DNA of 64,000 bases from Posidoniimonas polymericola (GCF_007859935.1 NZ_SJPO01000003.1:144827-208826); one strand, 5' to 3'; shown: positions 43,657-53,057, numbered from the stretch's first letter. Numbers and translations: made by a program. The notes: generated by a model from the letters alone, not told the origin.

Positions 43657-44475
43657 TTAGTCGCCGCTCAGGTCGAACTCCCACCCACGCATCTTCTCGA
43701 GCTGGTCGTGCTCAGTGCGGTCGTAGCTCAGGGGGGTTAGCGTCAGGCAGCCGTTGCGGATGCCGGCCAGGTCGGAGTCCTCTGTCGGGCCTGGGACCGG
43801 CAGCGAGCCGGTGGCCCAGTAGTAGTGGCGGTTCTTGGGGTCGAGCCGGGCCTCGAACTCCGCGGCCCAGGGGTACGTGTTCATGCCAGTGAATCGCAAC
43901 TCGGGCGCCGGAGCCCCCCCAGACGCTGAATTCCCCGGAGAATCGAGCGTTGCCGTGGTCGGGATGTTGAGGTTGTACAACAGGTGGTCGGCCCACGCGT
44001 TGCGTTCGTGCATCACGCGGATCACCCGCGTCGCCAGCCTAGCGGCGGGGTGGAAGCGGGCGTGCTCGTCGTACTCCAGGCTCACCGCGAGCGACGGCAC
44101 GCCGTTCATCGCGGCCTCGGTGGCGGCGGCCACCGTGCCCGAGTACAGCACGTTCACCCCCACGTTCAGCCCGCCGTTGATGCCGCTCACCACCAGGTCG
44201 GGGGTCCACGGGCAGAGCTTGCCGATCGCCAGCTTCACGCAATCGGCCGGGCTCCCCTCGACCCCCCAGCCGAGCCGCGCGTCGCCCTCCGGGCCATACG
44301 AGTACACCTCCTTGGCCATCAGCGGCGTCAGGAACGTGATGCTGTGCCCGACCCCTGATTGCTCGATTGCCGGCGCCACGACGCAGACCTCGTCGCCCTG
44401 CTGTTCGAGGGCGGCCCGCATGGCGGCCATCCCGGGGGCGTAGATGCCGTCGTCGTTGGTCAGCAGGATCTTCAT
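43657..44475 (-). CDS. surE: 5'/3'-nucleotidase SurE
   Basis: 272 residues. [16 protein letters not shown] at the start holds the two metal-binding Asp, [13 protein letters not shown] the Ser/His loop, and [21 protein letters not shown] the Asn that completes the metal site. It dephosphorylates nucleoside 5'- and 3'-monophosphates and short polyphosphate, often linked to stress survival. The C-terminal third has an insertion rich in Gly/Pro ([12 protein letters not shown]) compared with standard ~250-residue SurE. It is cytoplasmic. Confidence 0.95.
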   Translation of the reverse strand: MKILLTNDDGIYAPGMAAMRAALEQQGDEVCVVAPAIEQSGVGHSITFLTPLMAKEVYSYGPEGDARLGWGVEGSPADCVKLAIGKLCPWTPDLVVSGINGGLNVGVNVLYSGTVAAATEAAMNGVPSLAVSLEYDEHARFHPAARLATRVIRVMHERNAWADHLLYNLNIPTTATLDSPGNSASGGAPAPELRFTGMNTYPWAAEFEARLDPKNRHYYWATGSLPVPGPTEDSDLAGIRNGCLTLTPLSYDRTEHDQLEKMRGWEFDLSGD

Positions 44476-44600
44476 GGCGGGCTCGGCGTGGTGCTTCCGT
44501 TCGCGGTGATTCCGTTCAAAGGCGCATGATAACGCGCGCCGGCGGCCGGCGACACGATCCCACCATCCACGCGCGTAAAGTCCGATTATCTCAACGGAGG

Positions 44601-44699
44601 GGACAAAACCCCAGCCGCGATTCCCCCGCGCACCGCGTAACCCGTTGCCTGGCAGGAGTTACGCGCGGGGGCTCGTGTTCCGCAGTGGGGGTTTTGTCC
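44601..44699. repeat. Delta-family palindrome, copy 2
   Basis: GGACAAAACCCC (44601-44612) faces GGGGTTTTGTCC (44688-44699), with internal arms CCCCCGCGCACCGCGTAAC and GTTACGCGCGGGGG. It is related to 5826-5927. Confidence 0.8.
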
Positions 44700-44734
44700 G
44701 CCGATACTTCCAACCAACGCCGCCGTGCCGAGTT

Positions 44735-44821
44735 GCTCGTAGCCCCCGGCTCCGCCGGGCGATTGCCCCGGAGCAACGCCGACCACAGGTTCCATCCCCC
44801 GGCAGAGCGGGGGCTACGAGC
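44735..44821. repeat. Epsilon palindrome
   Basis: GCTCGTAGCCCCCGGCTCCG faces CAGAGCGGGGGCTACGAGC over 87 bp. A single copy is seen in this window, immediately after a delta element. Confidence 0.75.
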
Positions 44822-44994
44822 TGTCCGGGGGGGTATCGCCCCCGCCCACAACACAACGCTGTACAGCGCACGCGACCACAACCCCACGGCTTCCGCCGAG
44901 GGCTGCTGGGTCGATCGAACGGCATGCGCCGACCCCTCGATTGGACCGCGCTGGGTGGCCCATTCCCACCGAAAACCCCGTAGAAACAGCTCAT

Positions 44995-45022
44995 TTCGAC
45001 CCACCCACAAGCCTGCTACAAT
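44995..45022 (+). promoter_or_regulatory. Candidate guaA promoter
   Basis: TTCGAC (44995-45000) and TACAAT (45017-45022) are 16 bases apart, about 100 bases before the guaA ATG. The -10 match is good and the -35 match is weak. Confidence 0.4.
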
Positions 45023-45128
45023 ACCGGGCTTTCCCTCAGGCGAACGACCCCCTCAAACGCAGGGCCTTCTTAACCGAAGCGATAGCCTCGGGCGCCCCGT
45101 GCAATCCTGCGAGGAACCGACGACCGCA

Positions 45129-46694
45129 ATGACCGACACTCCCCTATCTGGTGTGGCAGAAGAGCGCGTGCTGGTGCTCGACTTCGGCAGCCAGTACGCC
45201 CAGCTCATCGCCCGCCGCGTCCGCGAGGCGCACGTCTACTGCGAGATCGTCCGCCACAACATCACGGCCGAGCGGATCAAGGAACTGGCGCCGGTCGGCA
45301 TCATCCTGTCCGGCGGCCCGAGCAGCGTCTACGCCGAGAACGCCCCGCAGTGTGACCCGGAGCTGTTCAACCTCGGCATCCCGGTGCTGGGGATCTGCTA
45401 CGGCATGCAGCTCGCCTGCCAGGCGCTCGGCGGCAAGGTGCACAACGCCGCCAGCCGCGAGTACGGCCGCGCCCACTGCGAGGTGACCGACCCCAGCGAC
45501 ATCTTCGATGGCGTCAAAACCCAGACCGAGGTCTGGATGAGCCACGGCGACCAGGTCGAGGCGATCGCCGACGACTGGGAGCCGTTGGCCAAGACCGCCA
45601 CCTGCCCGTTCGCCGCCGTGCGGCACAAGAAGGCGCCGGTCTACGGCCTGCAGTTCCACCCCGAGGTGACCCACACGGTCGAGGGCAAGCTGGTGCTGGC
45701 CAACTTCCTGCAGAAGGTCTGCAAGACGTCCGGCCTGTGGCGGCTGGCCGACTTTGCCGAGGAGACCATCAAGCAGGTCCGCGAGCGGATCGGCACCGAC
45801 CGCGTTATCTGCGGCCTGTCGGGCGGCGTCGACTCGGCCGTGGTCGCCGCGCTGTTGGCCCGCGCGATCGGCAAGCAGCTCTCCTGCATCCTGGTCGACA
45901 ACGGCCTCTTGCGTAAGGACGAAGAGCGGGCGATCGTCGACGAGTTCACCAACCACTTCAAGGCCGACCTGCACGTGGTGAAGGCCGAGGACCAGTTCCT
46001 CGAGCAGCTCGCCGGCGTGGTCGACCCGCAGGAGAAGCGTCGCCGCATCGGCAAGACCTTCATCGACTGCTTCAAGCGCGAAGCCGACAAGATCGAGGAC
46101 GCCAAGTACCTCGCCCAGGGCACGCTGTACCCCGACGTGATCGAGTCCGGGGCCGCGGCCGACGGCCCCGCCGACACGATCAAGCTGCACCACAACGTCG
46201 GCGGCCTGCCGGCCGAGCTCGGCTTCGAGCTGGTCGAGCCGCTCCGCGACCTGTTCAAGGACGAGGTCCGTAAACTCGGCCTGCAGCTTGATCTGCCCGA
46301 GGAGATTGTCTGGCGGCACCCGTTCCCCGGCCCCGGCCTGGCGGTCCGCTGCCTGGGCGAGGTGACCCGTGAGAAGCTGGACGTGCTGCGCGAGGCCGAC
46401 GCGATTGTCGTCGGCGAGATCAAGGCCGCCGGCCTGTACCGCGCGACCAGCCAGGCGTTCGCCGTCTTGCTGCCGGTGCAGAGCGTCGGCGTGATGGGCG
46501 ACAGCCGCACCTACGACAACACGGTGGCGGTCCGCTGCGTCAACACCGACGACTTCATGACCGCCGACTGGAGCCACCTGCCGCACGACCTGCTGGCTAG
46601 GATCAGCACCCGCATCATCAACGAGGTGAAGGGCGTCAACCGCGTGGTCTACGACATCAGCAGCAAGCCGCCGGCGACGATCGAGTGGGAGTAG
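45129..46694 (+). CDS. guaA: GMP synthase (glutamine-hydrolysing)
   Basis: 521 residues. An N-terminal class I glutamine amidotransferase domain has [15 protein letters not shown], the nucleophile Cys in LGICYGMQ and His/Glu in LQFHPEVTH; then the ATP pyrophosphatase domain with the P-loop [13 protein letters not shown] and [11 protein letters not shown]; then the C-terminal dimerisation domain ending KPPATIEWE. It converts XMP to GMP. The ATG at 45129 follows GAGGAACC; the frame upstream only translates repeats. It is a stand-alone unit by spacing. Confidence 0.97.
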   Translation: MTDTPLSGVAEERVLVLDFGSQYAQLIARRVREAHVYCEIVRHNITAERIKELAPVGIILSGGPSSVYAENAPQCDPELFNLGIPVLGICYGMQLACQALGGKVHNAASREYGRAHCEVTDPSDIFDGVKTQTEVWMSHGDQVEAIADDWEPLAKTATCPFAAVRHKKAPVYGLQFHPEVTHTVEGKLVLANFLQKVCKTSGLWRLADFAEETIKQVRERIGTDRVICGLSGGVDSAVVAALLARAIGKQLSCILVDNGLLRKDEERAIVDEFTNHFKADLHVVKAEDQFLEQLAGVVDPQEKRRRIGKTFIDCFKREADKIEDAKYLAQGTLYPDVIESGAAADGPADTIKLHHNVGGLPAELGFELVEPLRDLFKDEVRKLGLQLDLPEEIVWRHPFPGPGLAVRCLGEVTREKLDVLREADAIVVGEIKAAGLYRATSQAFAVLLPVQSVGVMGDSRTYDNTVAVRCVNTDDFMTADWSHLPHDLLARISTRIINEVKGVNRVVYDISSKPPATIEWE

Positions 46695-46771
46695 CGAAAG
46701 GCGAAAGCGGAAAGGGGAAAGGCGGGTAGCCGGCGAGCTACGCCTCGGCGGACGACATGAATCATCAGTCG

Positions 46772-46870
46772 GGTGCCGGGGGCGCTCCCGCAGGGAAGCC
46801 CCCGACGATGTCCCGGCCGCTGTCTGCAGCCAGTCGGGGGCTTCCGCTACCGCGGAGCGCCCCCGGCACC
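46772..46870. repeat. REPIN-like element 4, at the 3' side of the RAYT gene
   Basis: GGTGCCGGGGGCGCTCCCGC and CGCCCCCGGCACC bound a 99 bp hairpin with inner half-sites GGAAGCCCCCGA and TCGGGGGCTTCC. It ends 13 bp from the transposase stop. Its outermost bases (GGTGCC) differ from the upstream copies (GGGCGCC) and match element 5. Confidence 0.92.
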
Positions 46871-46883
46871 TATCGATTGGCGG

Positions 46884-47447
46884 CTAGGCAAGCCATTCGG
46901 GTGGAATGTGGTCAGGCTTCAGACGGTTCGGTTCCTCACCCTGATACCAACCAGCACTTGACCACTTCCAATCACTTGCCTTCTCAACCAGTCCGCGGCG
47001 AACGGGATTCAGGTGCGTGTACTCGATCATCTTCTGCAAGGTAGACGGCTCGGTGATATTGCGGTCGTAGCCGCCGCCGCGGAGCCAGAAGTGGGTCTCC
47101 ACGCGGCCGCCTCGTTGCTTCTGCAAACGCGGGATCCACTCCGGCGCGTTCTCACGCAGAAATGCCAACGCCTTGCGTGACATCGGCTGCTTGACCGATT
47201 CGAGAAAGTCGGAGGTCGAGTATTGGGCCTCGCGGGGATTCACCACGAGGTGCACGTGCTCAGGCATGAACACGTACGCCCAGAGATCGAACCGGAGTTC
47301 AGTTCTGGCTTGCTCGATCGCGTCGGCGAGCCACTCGCACGTCCGCGGCTTCGACAGCATCGGGAGACGCTGGTAGCACGAGAAGGTCAGCTCGTGGGCG
47401 TGGCCCGGCGTGTTGATTGAATTGCGATGAGGACCGTAGTGCCGCAT
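46884..47447 (-). CDS. REP-associated tyrosine transposase (RAYT)
   Basis: 187 residues of the Y1/HUH transposase fold. The metal-binding HxH is in MPEHVHLVVNP, a candidate catalytic Tyr lies in GGYDRNITEP or EYTHLNPVRRGLV, and the C-terminal DWKWSSAGWYQG is characteristic of RAYTs. These single-copy enzymes cut and move REP hairpins rather than themselves. It lies between two REPIN-like elements (46772-46870 and 47502-47600), the expected substrate, and there is no TnpB or accessory gene. Confidence 0.92.
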   Translation of the reverse strand: MRHYGPHRNSINTPGHAHELTFSCYQRLPMLSKPRTCEWLADAIEQARTELRFDLWAYVFMPEHVHLVVNPREAQYSTSDFLESVKQPMSRKALAFLRENAPEWIPRLQKQRGGRVETHFWLRGGGYDRNITEPSTLQKMIEYTHLNPVRRGLVEKASDWKWSSAGWYQGEEPNRLKPDHIPPEWLA

Positions 47448-47501
47448 CGCTGGAGTCTAGTTGGAAGAGTGAGCCATTTCCAACGTATGAAACATCTTAG
47501 G

Positions 47502-47600
47502 GGGTGCCGGGGGCGCTCCCGCAGGGAAGCCCCCGACGCGGTACCACCCGCTGCTTGCAGGCAGTCGGGGGCTTCCGCTATCGCGGAGCGCCCCCGGCAC
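47502..47600. repeat. REPIN-like element 5, at the 5' side of the RAYT gene
   Basis: The same 99 bp hairpin and the same orientation as element 4, beginning 54 bp upstream of the transposase ATG. The middle (about 30 bp) differs between copies while the stems are nearly invariant. Confidence 0.92.
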
Positions 47601-47629
47601 ACCCCAACTTGGTTCTCGGGTAACGTCCA

Positions 47630-47666
47630 TAAAAAAACGGGCGCCGGGATCTCTCCCGGCGCCCGT
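47630..47666 (-). terminator. Intrinsic terminator of the sulfatase gene
   Basis: CGGGCGCCGGGA (47638-47649) faces TCCCGGCGCCCG (47654-47665); on the minus strand a T-run follows. It lies 32 bases past the sulfatase stop. Confidence 0.93.
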
Positions 47667-47697
47667 GATTCGAGCTTTAAAGACGTTCGTCTGACGA

Positions 47698-50142
47698 CTA
47701 CCGACGGCGGCGGCTGCAGATGAGCAGCAGGCCGACGGCCGCGGCGGCGGCACTGGTCGGTTCGGGGACGGCGGCGAAGCGGGCGGCGACCTCTTCCGGC
47801 GTGAGGGCCGTGTTGAGGAACGAGAACCTCGCGAGGTCGCCCTCGAAGCCGGCGGTGCCGAACGGGGCGAGGCCGGGGCCGTTGATGCCGCCCAGCACGG
47901 TGGCGACCATGCCGATGCCGGCGTTGCCCGGGCCGTCCCAGTCGACGTTGCCGCCGCCGATGACGTCGTGCGATTGCGAGGCCAACACGCCGTTGACGTA
48001 CAGGCTGGCGATCTGCCCGCCGGCGTCGGTCTCGTCGACCACGGCCACCAGGTGCACGAACTCATCGAACACGTCGGCGTCGGCCAGGCTGGCGGTGGTC
48101 ACCAGCGCCTTGCCGGCGCCGTTGTCCGCCAGGCGCAGCCGCACCTCGGGGTTGGCGTCGCCGCCGCCGAGGGTGATCGACAGGCCGCGGGCGCCGCCGC
48201 CGCTCTCCAGCAGCACTTGGCCGTTGTCGAGGTCGGACGAGCGGAACCAGAACTCGAAGCTGGCCGAGTCGTCGGTGTCAGGCGTGATGGTCAGCGAGCT
48301 GGCGTTGGGGCTGTCCTCCGACACGTGGAAGAAGCTCCGCAGCAGGCCGCCGCCGCACGAGAAGCGGTAGGCGTGCGAGCCGAGGCCCTGGGCGTCGATC
48401 TCGACCAGCTCGACCGACCCGCGGTTGGTCTCGATCAGCATCTGCTCACGCGGGCGGTTGTCGACGTCGGTCACCGAGCGCCAGGCCGGGCCCTCGAAGC
48501 CGGTGTTGCGCGAGTTGTCGCTGGCGTTCCAGCGGATGTCGACCGGCGCGGCGATCTCGTACGGTAGCGACGCGTCGGAAGTCTGCACCCAGGCGTCGAA
48601 GCGGGTCTGCATCGAGGCCAGCTGGCCCGCGTAGGCCGGGTTGTTGGCCAGGTTGCGGGCGTCGGCCGGGTCGATGGTTTCCCAGGTGTCGTTGGGGCCG
48701 CTGATGGTGCGGTTGAGGTCGAACAGGTAGTCGGTCGAGGCGCCGCCGACGCCGTAGATCCGCACGAACTTGAACGAGCCGTCCCCCTCAACCATCGACG
48801 ACATCGGCGTCGTGTCGCGGACGTAGTGGGGGAAGTGGATGAAGATCTCGCCGTTGGCGCCCGAGCCCCGCACCAGCGAGGCCTCGCCGCTGGCCAGCTC
48901 GCCGCCGTTGTGCAGCACCGAGCTGAAGTCGGCGCTGTCGGCGTACTTGGGGAGCGGCGCGGTGGAGCCGGCCAGCGAGGTGACCGTGGCGTACAGGTCG
49001 GTCGAGACCACCGGCACGGCGCTCACCGTGTTGGCCGCGACGCCGGGGCCGCGGACGATCATCGGCACGCGTACGCCGCCCTCCCAGGAGGTGGCCTTCT
49101 CGTCGTACAGCGGCAGGTTGTTGGTGTTCTGCAGCAGCGCGCCGTTGTCGGACGTGTAGATCACGTAGGTCGTGTCCTTGAGCATCATGCCCGGGTTGCG
49201 CGGGTCGGGCGTGTTGGCGAGGTAGTCCAAGATCTGCCCGACGCCCGTGTCGAGGTCCTCGGTCATGCCGGCGTACTTGACGCGGTCGGTCGAGTTCCCG
49301 CCGGGGTGCACCACGCCGGGGTTGGTGGCGAGCTTGTCCTGGTACTTGGCCTGCGAGTCGGGCAGGGTGACCGGCGCGTCGTGCACGGCGTAGTGCGACA
49401 CCTGCAGGTAGAACGGCGCGTTGTCGCCGCTCGCGCCGGCGTGGGCGTCCATGAAGTCGATGGCGCGGCTGCTGAGCGAGAAGATCTCCTTCGGGTCGCG
49501 CGCGGAGTTGACCGGGTTGTTGGCCCGGGCGCCGTCGTGCACGTCGTAGCCGAAGTCGCTGGGGTCGCCCGCCCGGTAGGGGACCGCCCCGCCGGCGACC
49601 GACGGCTTGACGGCCGGGGTGGTCTGGTGCCACTTGCCGAGGTGGGCCGTGACGTAGCTGGCGTCGGCGGCCTTGATGCGTTGGGCGATCGACTGCACCT
49701 CGGCGACCGGGAGCCGCGGCACGGTGAGCGGCTCCATCAGGTCCGTGCCGGACGGCGCCGAGTTGTTGTACAGGTCGTCGCGGCCGACGATGTCGGTCAG
49801 GTTGATCGACGCCGGGTTGAGGCCCAGCTGGATCGAGGCCCGCGTCGGCGAGCAGTTGGGCGCCGCGGCGTACGCCTGGCGGAACCGCATGCCCTGCGTG
49901 GCGAGGGCGGCCAGGTTGGGGGTCTCGTAGAAGTCGCTGCCCGAGTTTGGCCCGACCACGTTCGGGTCCATCGGCGTCGACAGGCCGTTCCAGCCCTGGT
50001 CGTCGGACAGGATCACGACGAAGTTCGGCTTGATCTGGCCGCGGGCGGCGGGCGCCGCCAGGCCAATCGTCAGCAGCGGCAGCGCCAACGCAGGGAACGC
50101 CAGGAGCGGCGTCCCCCACAGTCGCAATGGATGGGTCTTCAT
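47698..50142 (-). CDS. Secreted sulfatase with LamG-like domain and PEP-CTERM tail
   Basis: 814 residues from the Met at 50142, chosen because a clear signal peptide follows (LLAFPALALPLLTIGLAAPAARG); Mets at 50151 and 50223 are alternatives. The sulfatase domain opens NFVVILSDDQG (metal Asp pair) and carries CSPTRAS, whose Cys (residue about 97) is the formylglycine precursor. Residues about 600-790 form a LamG-like jelly roll (FVHLVAVVDETDAGGQIASLYVNG). The end VPEPTSAAAAAVGLLLICSRRRR is a PEP-CTERM sorting signal. It probably removes sulfate from algal polysaccharides at the cell surface. It needs a separate formylglycine-generating enzyme, not seen here. Confidence 0.93.
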   Translation of the reverse strand: MKTHPLRLWGTPLLAFPALALPLLTIGLAAPAARGQIKPNFVVILSDDQGWNGLSTPMDPNVVGPNSGSDFYETPNLAALATQGMRFRQAYAAAPNCSPTRASIQLGLNPASINLTDIVGRDDLYNNSAPSGTDLMEPLTVPRLPVAEVQSIAQRIKAADASYVTAHLGKWHQTTPAVKPSVAGGAVPYRAGDPSDFGYDVHDGARANNPVNSARDPKEIFSLSSRAIDFMDAHAGASGDNAPFYLQVSHYAVHDAPVTLPDSQAKYQDKLATNPGVVHPGGNSTDRVKYAGMTEDLDTGVGQILDYLANTPDPRNPGMMLKDTTYVIYTSDNGALLQNTNNLPLYDEKATSWEGGVRVPMIVRGPGVAANTVSAVPVVSTDLYATVTSLAGSTAPLPKYADSADFSSVLHNGGELASGEASLVRGSGANGEIFIHFPHYVRDTTPMSSMVEGDGSFKFVRIYGVGGASTDYLFDLNRTISGPNDTWETIDPADARNLANNPAYAGQLASMQTRFDAWVQTSDASLPYEIAAPVDIRWNASDNSRNTGFEGPAWRSVTDVDNRPREQMLIETNRGSVELVEIDAQGLGSHAYRFSCGGGLLRSFFHVSEDSPNASSLTITPDTDDSASFEFWFRSSDLDNGQVLLESGGGARGLSITLGGGDANPEVRLRLADNGAGKALVTTASLADADVFDEFVHLVAVVDETDAGGQIASLYVNGVLASQSHDVIGGGNVDWDGPGNAGIGMVATVLGGINGPGLAPFGTAGFEGDLARFSFLNTALTPEEVAARFAAVPEPTSAAAAAVGLLLICSRRRR

Positions 50143-50232
50143 TAGGTGCATCAGAGGAATGGGGTTGGGTTGGGGAGACGCCGGGGCCGCCGGTTGAGTC
50201 GGCCCCGGCGCGTTGAGGTCCATGCGACGCGG

Positions 50233-51021
50233 CTACTTGCGGCGGCGCACCGCGGCGGCCAGGCCCAGGCCGGCCAGCGCGAGGGCCGTCGAGGCGGGCT
50301 CCGGCACGCCGGCCAGCGACACGTTGTCCACGGCGATCTGATCGCCCGACGCGCCGCGGTCGGAGGCCGTGAAGCGGACCGCGACCTGCTCGTACCCGGC
50401 GCCGAGGTCGACGCTGAACGCGGCGCTCTGCCACGTGCCGCCGCTGACGGCCGCGTCGGTCGTGGCGGTGAACGCGGTGGTGTTCAAGAGCTCGGTGACC
50501 TCCAGCAGGTCGTACGTGTCCTGCGGGGCGGCATCGCCCGAGGTGTTGGGCACGGCCAGGTCGAACGCGCCGGTCCACGCCGCGGTGTTGATGCCGAACA
50601 CCTCGGCCCGCAGCGAGAGGTCGCTGTCACCGCCGACGTCGTTCAGCAGGTAGTCGAACGCCAGGGTCTGCACGCCGGTGCTGCCGCTCGCACCGGTGGC
50701 GACCTGGATTAGGCCGCGGGTGTCGGCCGTGCCGGTGTTCTGTGTGTTGTAGGCCGCGACGCTCTCGACCGAGCCGGAGGGGCCGACCATGTCGGTCGCT
50801 CGGTACCACAGCCGGCCGGCGCTGCCGGCGTCGGGCGTGTTGGGCGGGTCGAAGATGTTGTTGGCGTACCAGGCGCCAACCTCGGTGTTGTCGGCGTCGC
50901 CGGTCCCGTTGCTCGGGTCGACGTCAAAGCCGGGGTCGGTCAGCAGCGCGGCGTGGGCCGAGACGCCCACCGCGCACAGCGCCGCGGCGGCGAGAGAAGA
51001 GTAGAAAAACCGGGTGCTCAT
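50233..51021 (-). CDS. Exported PEP-CTERM protein
   Basis: 262 residues. A signal peptide (SSLAAAALCAVGVSAHA) is followed by a beta-rich carbohydrate-binding-like domain (LLTDPGFDVDPSNGTGDADNTEVGAWY ... GYEQVAVRFTASDRGASGDQIAVDNVSL). The tail VPEPASTALALAGLGLAAAVRRRK is a classic PEP-CTERM signal recognised by an exosortase. GAGGAG precedes the ATG. It lies 90 bases upstream of the sulfatase gene on the same strand and is likely co-transcribed, perhaps as a partner binding the same polysaccharide. Confidence 0.9.
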   Translation of the reverse strand: MSTRFFYSSLAAAALCAVGVSAHAALLTDPGFDVDPSNGTGDADNTEVGAWYANNIFDPPNTPDAGSAGRLWYRATDMVGPSGSVESVAAYNTQNTGTADTRGLIQVATGASGSTGVQTLAFDYLLNDVGGDSDLSLRAEVFGINTAAWTGAFDLAVPNTSGDAAPQDTYDLLEVTELLNTTAFTATTDAAVSGGTWQSAAFSVDLGAGYEQVAVRFTASDRGASGDQIAVDNVSLAGVPEPASTALALAGLGLAAAVRRRK

Positions 51022-51367
51022 GAGGTCTCCTCACAGAATAGAGAGATGGACGGGCGGGGGGCGTTCGAGGCTCCAGGCCCGCGGGCCGCATGCGATCTCA
51101 TCGGCGCGAAAAGGCAGACACAACGGCACGCCGCTCGTCAGAGAGCGGGGCGAAGTCGAGTGTCGACGCGCCCAGGCTTTGGTTGCCTACTGTGTAGGTC
51201 GACCTGGGCCTGCGGGCGGGCTGGATGAGACTCGGTACTGCCTGTGCAAAGACGCAGGCACGCCGCCAGGGAAGGCGCGGCTACGCGGGGTCAACGAGAC
51301 TAGTTCCTCTGACTCGTTAATGCCGCTTGGAGGGCGTATCTGAGCGCCAATCTTGGCGGGAGGCGGG
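51022..51367. other. 346 bp gap upstream of the PEP-CTERM operon
   Basis: No gene is seen. GCCCAGG (51170-51176) and CCTGGGC (51203-51209) form a short inverted repeat around TACTGTGTAG that could be an operator or promoter element. The promoter of the PEP-CTERM/sulfatase pair should lie here. Confidence 0.4.
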
Positions 51368-52048
51368 TTATTTCTCGAAGCGAGATTTCCGCGGGGGCAA
51401 GCAGCCGGCGAGCGATGCGTCGCCCGAGTTCGGCCGGCGCCGCCGGCAGGGCAGGAGCCCCGCAGCAAGGAAGGTCGACAGCACGCAGGCCGATGGGCTG
51501 GGGACCTGGGTGAACGAGGTGACACGGAACGCCACCTTAAGGTCGACGGCGTTGGTGGGGGAACGCAGCAAGAGGTAGGAGCTTTCTCCCTCGAGCGACG
51601 GGCCGAGCTCCGTGGGGATCTGTGAGTAGTCGAGCGTTCCACGCGGCCGCACGATGTCGATCAGGAAGTCGAACGGCGCCAGCGACAGCTCGTTGGTTAG
51701 TGCGACGTTCGGCCCCATCGCCGTGATCAGGGAGCCCGGCGGCGGATTGGGCAGCAGGACAAGGTGGTCCCTGCGGTCGAGGCCACTCCCCAACTGCAGC
51801 CGCATGGGCCCGTCGTGGTCGAGCGAGAACACGCCGATCTCGGCGCCAATGCGGGCCACGCCGAAGGGCGCCGAGCTGCTCGCGGTGGTGAACTCACCAA
51901 CGATCGGCGTCCCCAACGGGACGAACGAAGAGAGCTCCCCGGCGTCGGTCACCTCGCCGGTGAACTCATACCGCGCGGCCGACGCCTGCTCGGCAAGGCC
52001 CAGGCCCGCGAGCAGGAGGACTGCCGTGAGTGATAGTCGTCGTGGCAT
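51368..52048 (-). CDS. Exported protein with a degenerate PEP-CTERM-like tail
   Basis: 226 residues. Signal peptide LSLTAVLLLAGLGLAEQASA, then a beta-rich domain common among PEP-CTERM proteins (RYEFTGEVTDAG ... LGTPIVGEFTTASSS). Near the end, VPSPSACVLSTFLAAGLLPCRRRR resembles a sorting signal but has PSP in place of PEP, and about 20 extra residues follow the Arg cluster. The gene may have lost its original stop or its sorting function. Confidence 0.75.
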   Translation of the reverse strand: MPRRLSLTAVLLLAGLGLAEQASAARYEFTGEVTDAGELSSFVPLGTPIVGEFTTASSSAPFGVARIGAEIGVFSLDHDGPMRLQLGSGLDRRDHLVLLPNPPPGSLITAMGPNVALTNELSLAPFDFLIDIVRPRGTLDYSQIPTELGPSLEGESSYLLLRSPTNAVDLKVAFRVTSFTQVPSPSACVLSTFLAAGLLPCRRRRPNSGDASLAGCLPPRKSRFEK

Positions 52049-52326
52049 GCTGCGTGGGGGGACATCGAGAACGTCGGCGACGCATTGGGGGGGCCGCCGG
52101 AGTCCAGACTACTCGGCCGCGACAGAGGGTGCAAACGGCAATAGCCGGCGAGCAATGCCTCGGCGGAGAATCCGCGCCGGTTGCCGGGGTTTCGTTGGCG
52201 TCGCCGTTCACACGCCAACGTCAATCACCGCGGCCGGCGGACCGCGGTCGATAATCTCCTGCACGCGTTGCCCGAGCATCCGCGGCGCCATCAACACCAG
52301 CCCCGGAGGGGCGGCAGCGGGCCGAC

Positions 52327-52635
52327 TCAGTCTCTGGCTAGCAGGTCTCCCAGCTCGATCTCCATTTCTCGCCAGATCGGCTCGTAGAACGTGCGGGTGT
52401 ACGAGGCGGCGTCTTCGTTCCCGCTGCTTATCAACCACTCGAGGTAGGCGCCACGTTCGGATCGCCAGAAGTACGCATGCCTTCGCTCGTTCGACTCGCC
52501 AGTGAGCGAAGGAGCGTTGTGCAGCATTTCTGCGGTGGCAAGAGCCCACCGATCTTCGCCACTCGCCACGAGGTCTCTAAGCTTGACGAGCCCATGGTGT
52601 AGCAGGCGGACGTAAAGATGATCCAGAACTGACAT
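52327..52635 (-). CDS. Hypothetical protein
   Basis: 102 residues from the ATG at 52635. Mostly helical, with clusters of aromatic residues (ERRHAYFWRSERGAYLEWL and FYEPIWREMEIELGDLL). No signal or membrane segment and no recognised family. Codon use is slightly less GC-rich than the flanks. The next gene on the strand ends 59 bases upstream of its start. Confidence 0.55.
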   Translation of the reverse strand: MSVLDHLYVRLLHHGLVKLRDLVASGEDRWALATAEMLHNAPSLTGESNERRHAYFWRSERGAYLEWLISSGNEDAASYTRTFYEPIWREMEIELGDLLARD

Positions 52636-52693
52636 CAAGATCTCACTTCATCTAGTTTGGCGACGTGCTGAGGCGTTCAAGGCGTCGGCCCGC

Positions 52694-53008
52694 TCAGAGC
52701 TCCTCAAGTTCGTAGTCCAGCGCCTTGGCGACTCTTTCGACGAGCGGCGCGGCGGCGTCTTCGTGCTCCCCGGAGACAAAGCCGAAGAAAAGGGGTTGGT
52801 CCGGCTCGAACTGTGACAAGAGATAGGCCAGCCCGTGGTCCTGCGAATCCGCGATCGTGAGGTAGCAGCGCTGGTTCCCATTGGCGTCAGCCCCAACCGC
52901 CGCCCCGCGTGTTTCCGCGTTTACAAAGCCGAATACCTGCTCGAGCCTCGAGACGACTTCGTCAAGGCTGAGGTAGTCGTTGTATGCGTGTTCGAGCATA
53001 AATGCCAT
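52694..53008 (-). CDS. Hypothetical protein
   Basis: 104 residues from MAFMLEHAYNDYLSLDE. It has an alpha/beta look (LSLDEVVSRLEQVFGF, then CYLTIADSQDHGLAYLL, then PLFFGFVSGEHEDAAAPLVERVAKALDYELEEL) suggestive of an immunity- or SMI1-like small fold, but no family is confirmed. Start at 53008 chosen because the frame upstream lacks coding character. It ends the run between the exported genes and ruvA. Confidence 0.55.
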   Translation of the reverse strand: MAFMLEHAYNDYLSLDEVVSRLEQVFGFVNAETRGAAVGADANGNQRCYLTIADSQDHGLAYLLSQFEPDQPLFFGFVSGEHEDAAAPLVERVAKALDYELEEL

Positions 53009-53057
53009 GTTGCTCCCCGGGCTGACGTCCGGGGCTCGTGGGGCTTGCCTGCTCGGC

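Larger units (their letters stand above)
44476..45128. other. 653 bp divergent region between surE and guaA with two palindromes
   Basis: It holds a delta palindrome (44601-44699), an epsilon palindrome (44735-44821) and the guaA promoter. No gene is supported; the guaA frame is open upstream but translates the palindromes. Confidence 0.6.

Noticed and set aside
46884-47447. Annotation of the RAYT as an IS200/IS605 insertion sequence
   Set aside because: No TnpB partner and no IS200/IS605 ends are present. The flanking hairpins also occur elsewhere without the transposase, as expected for REPINs.
48826-50145. A 439-codon plus-strand open frame opposite the sulfatase
   Set aside because: Low-complexity Val/Gly/Arg translation with no motif; the minus strand carries the sulfatase signature.
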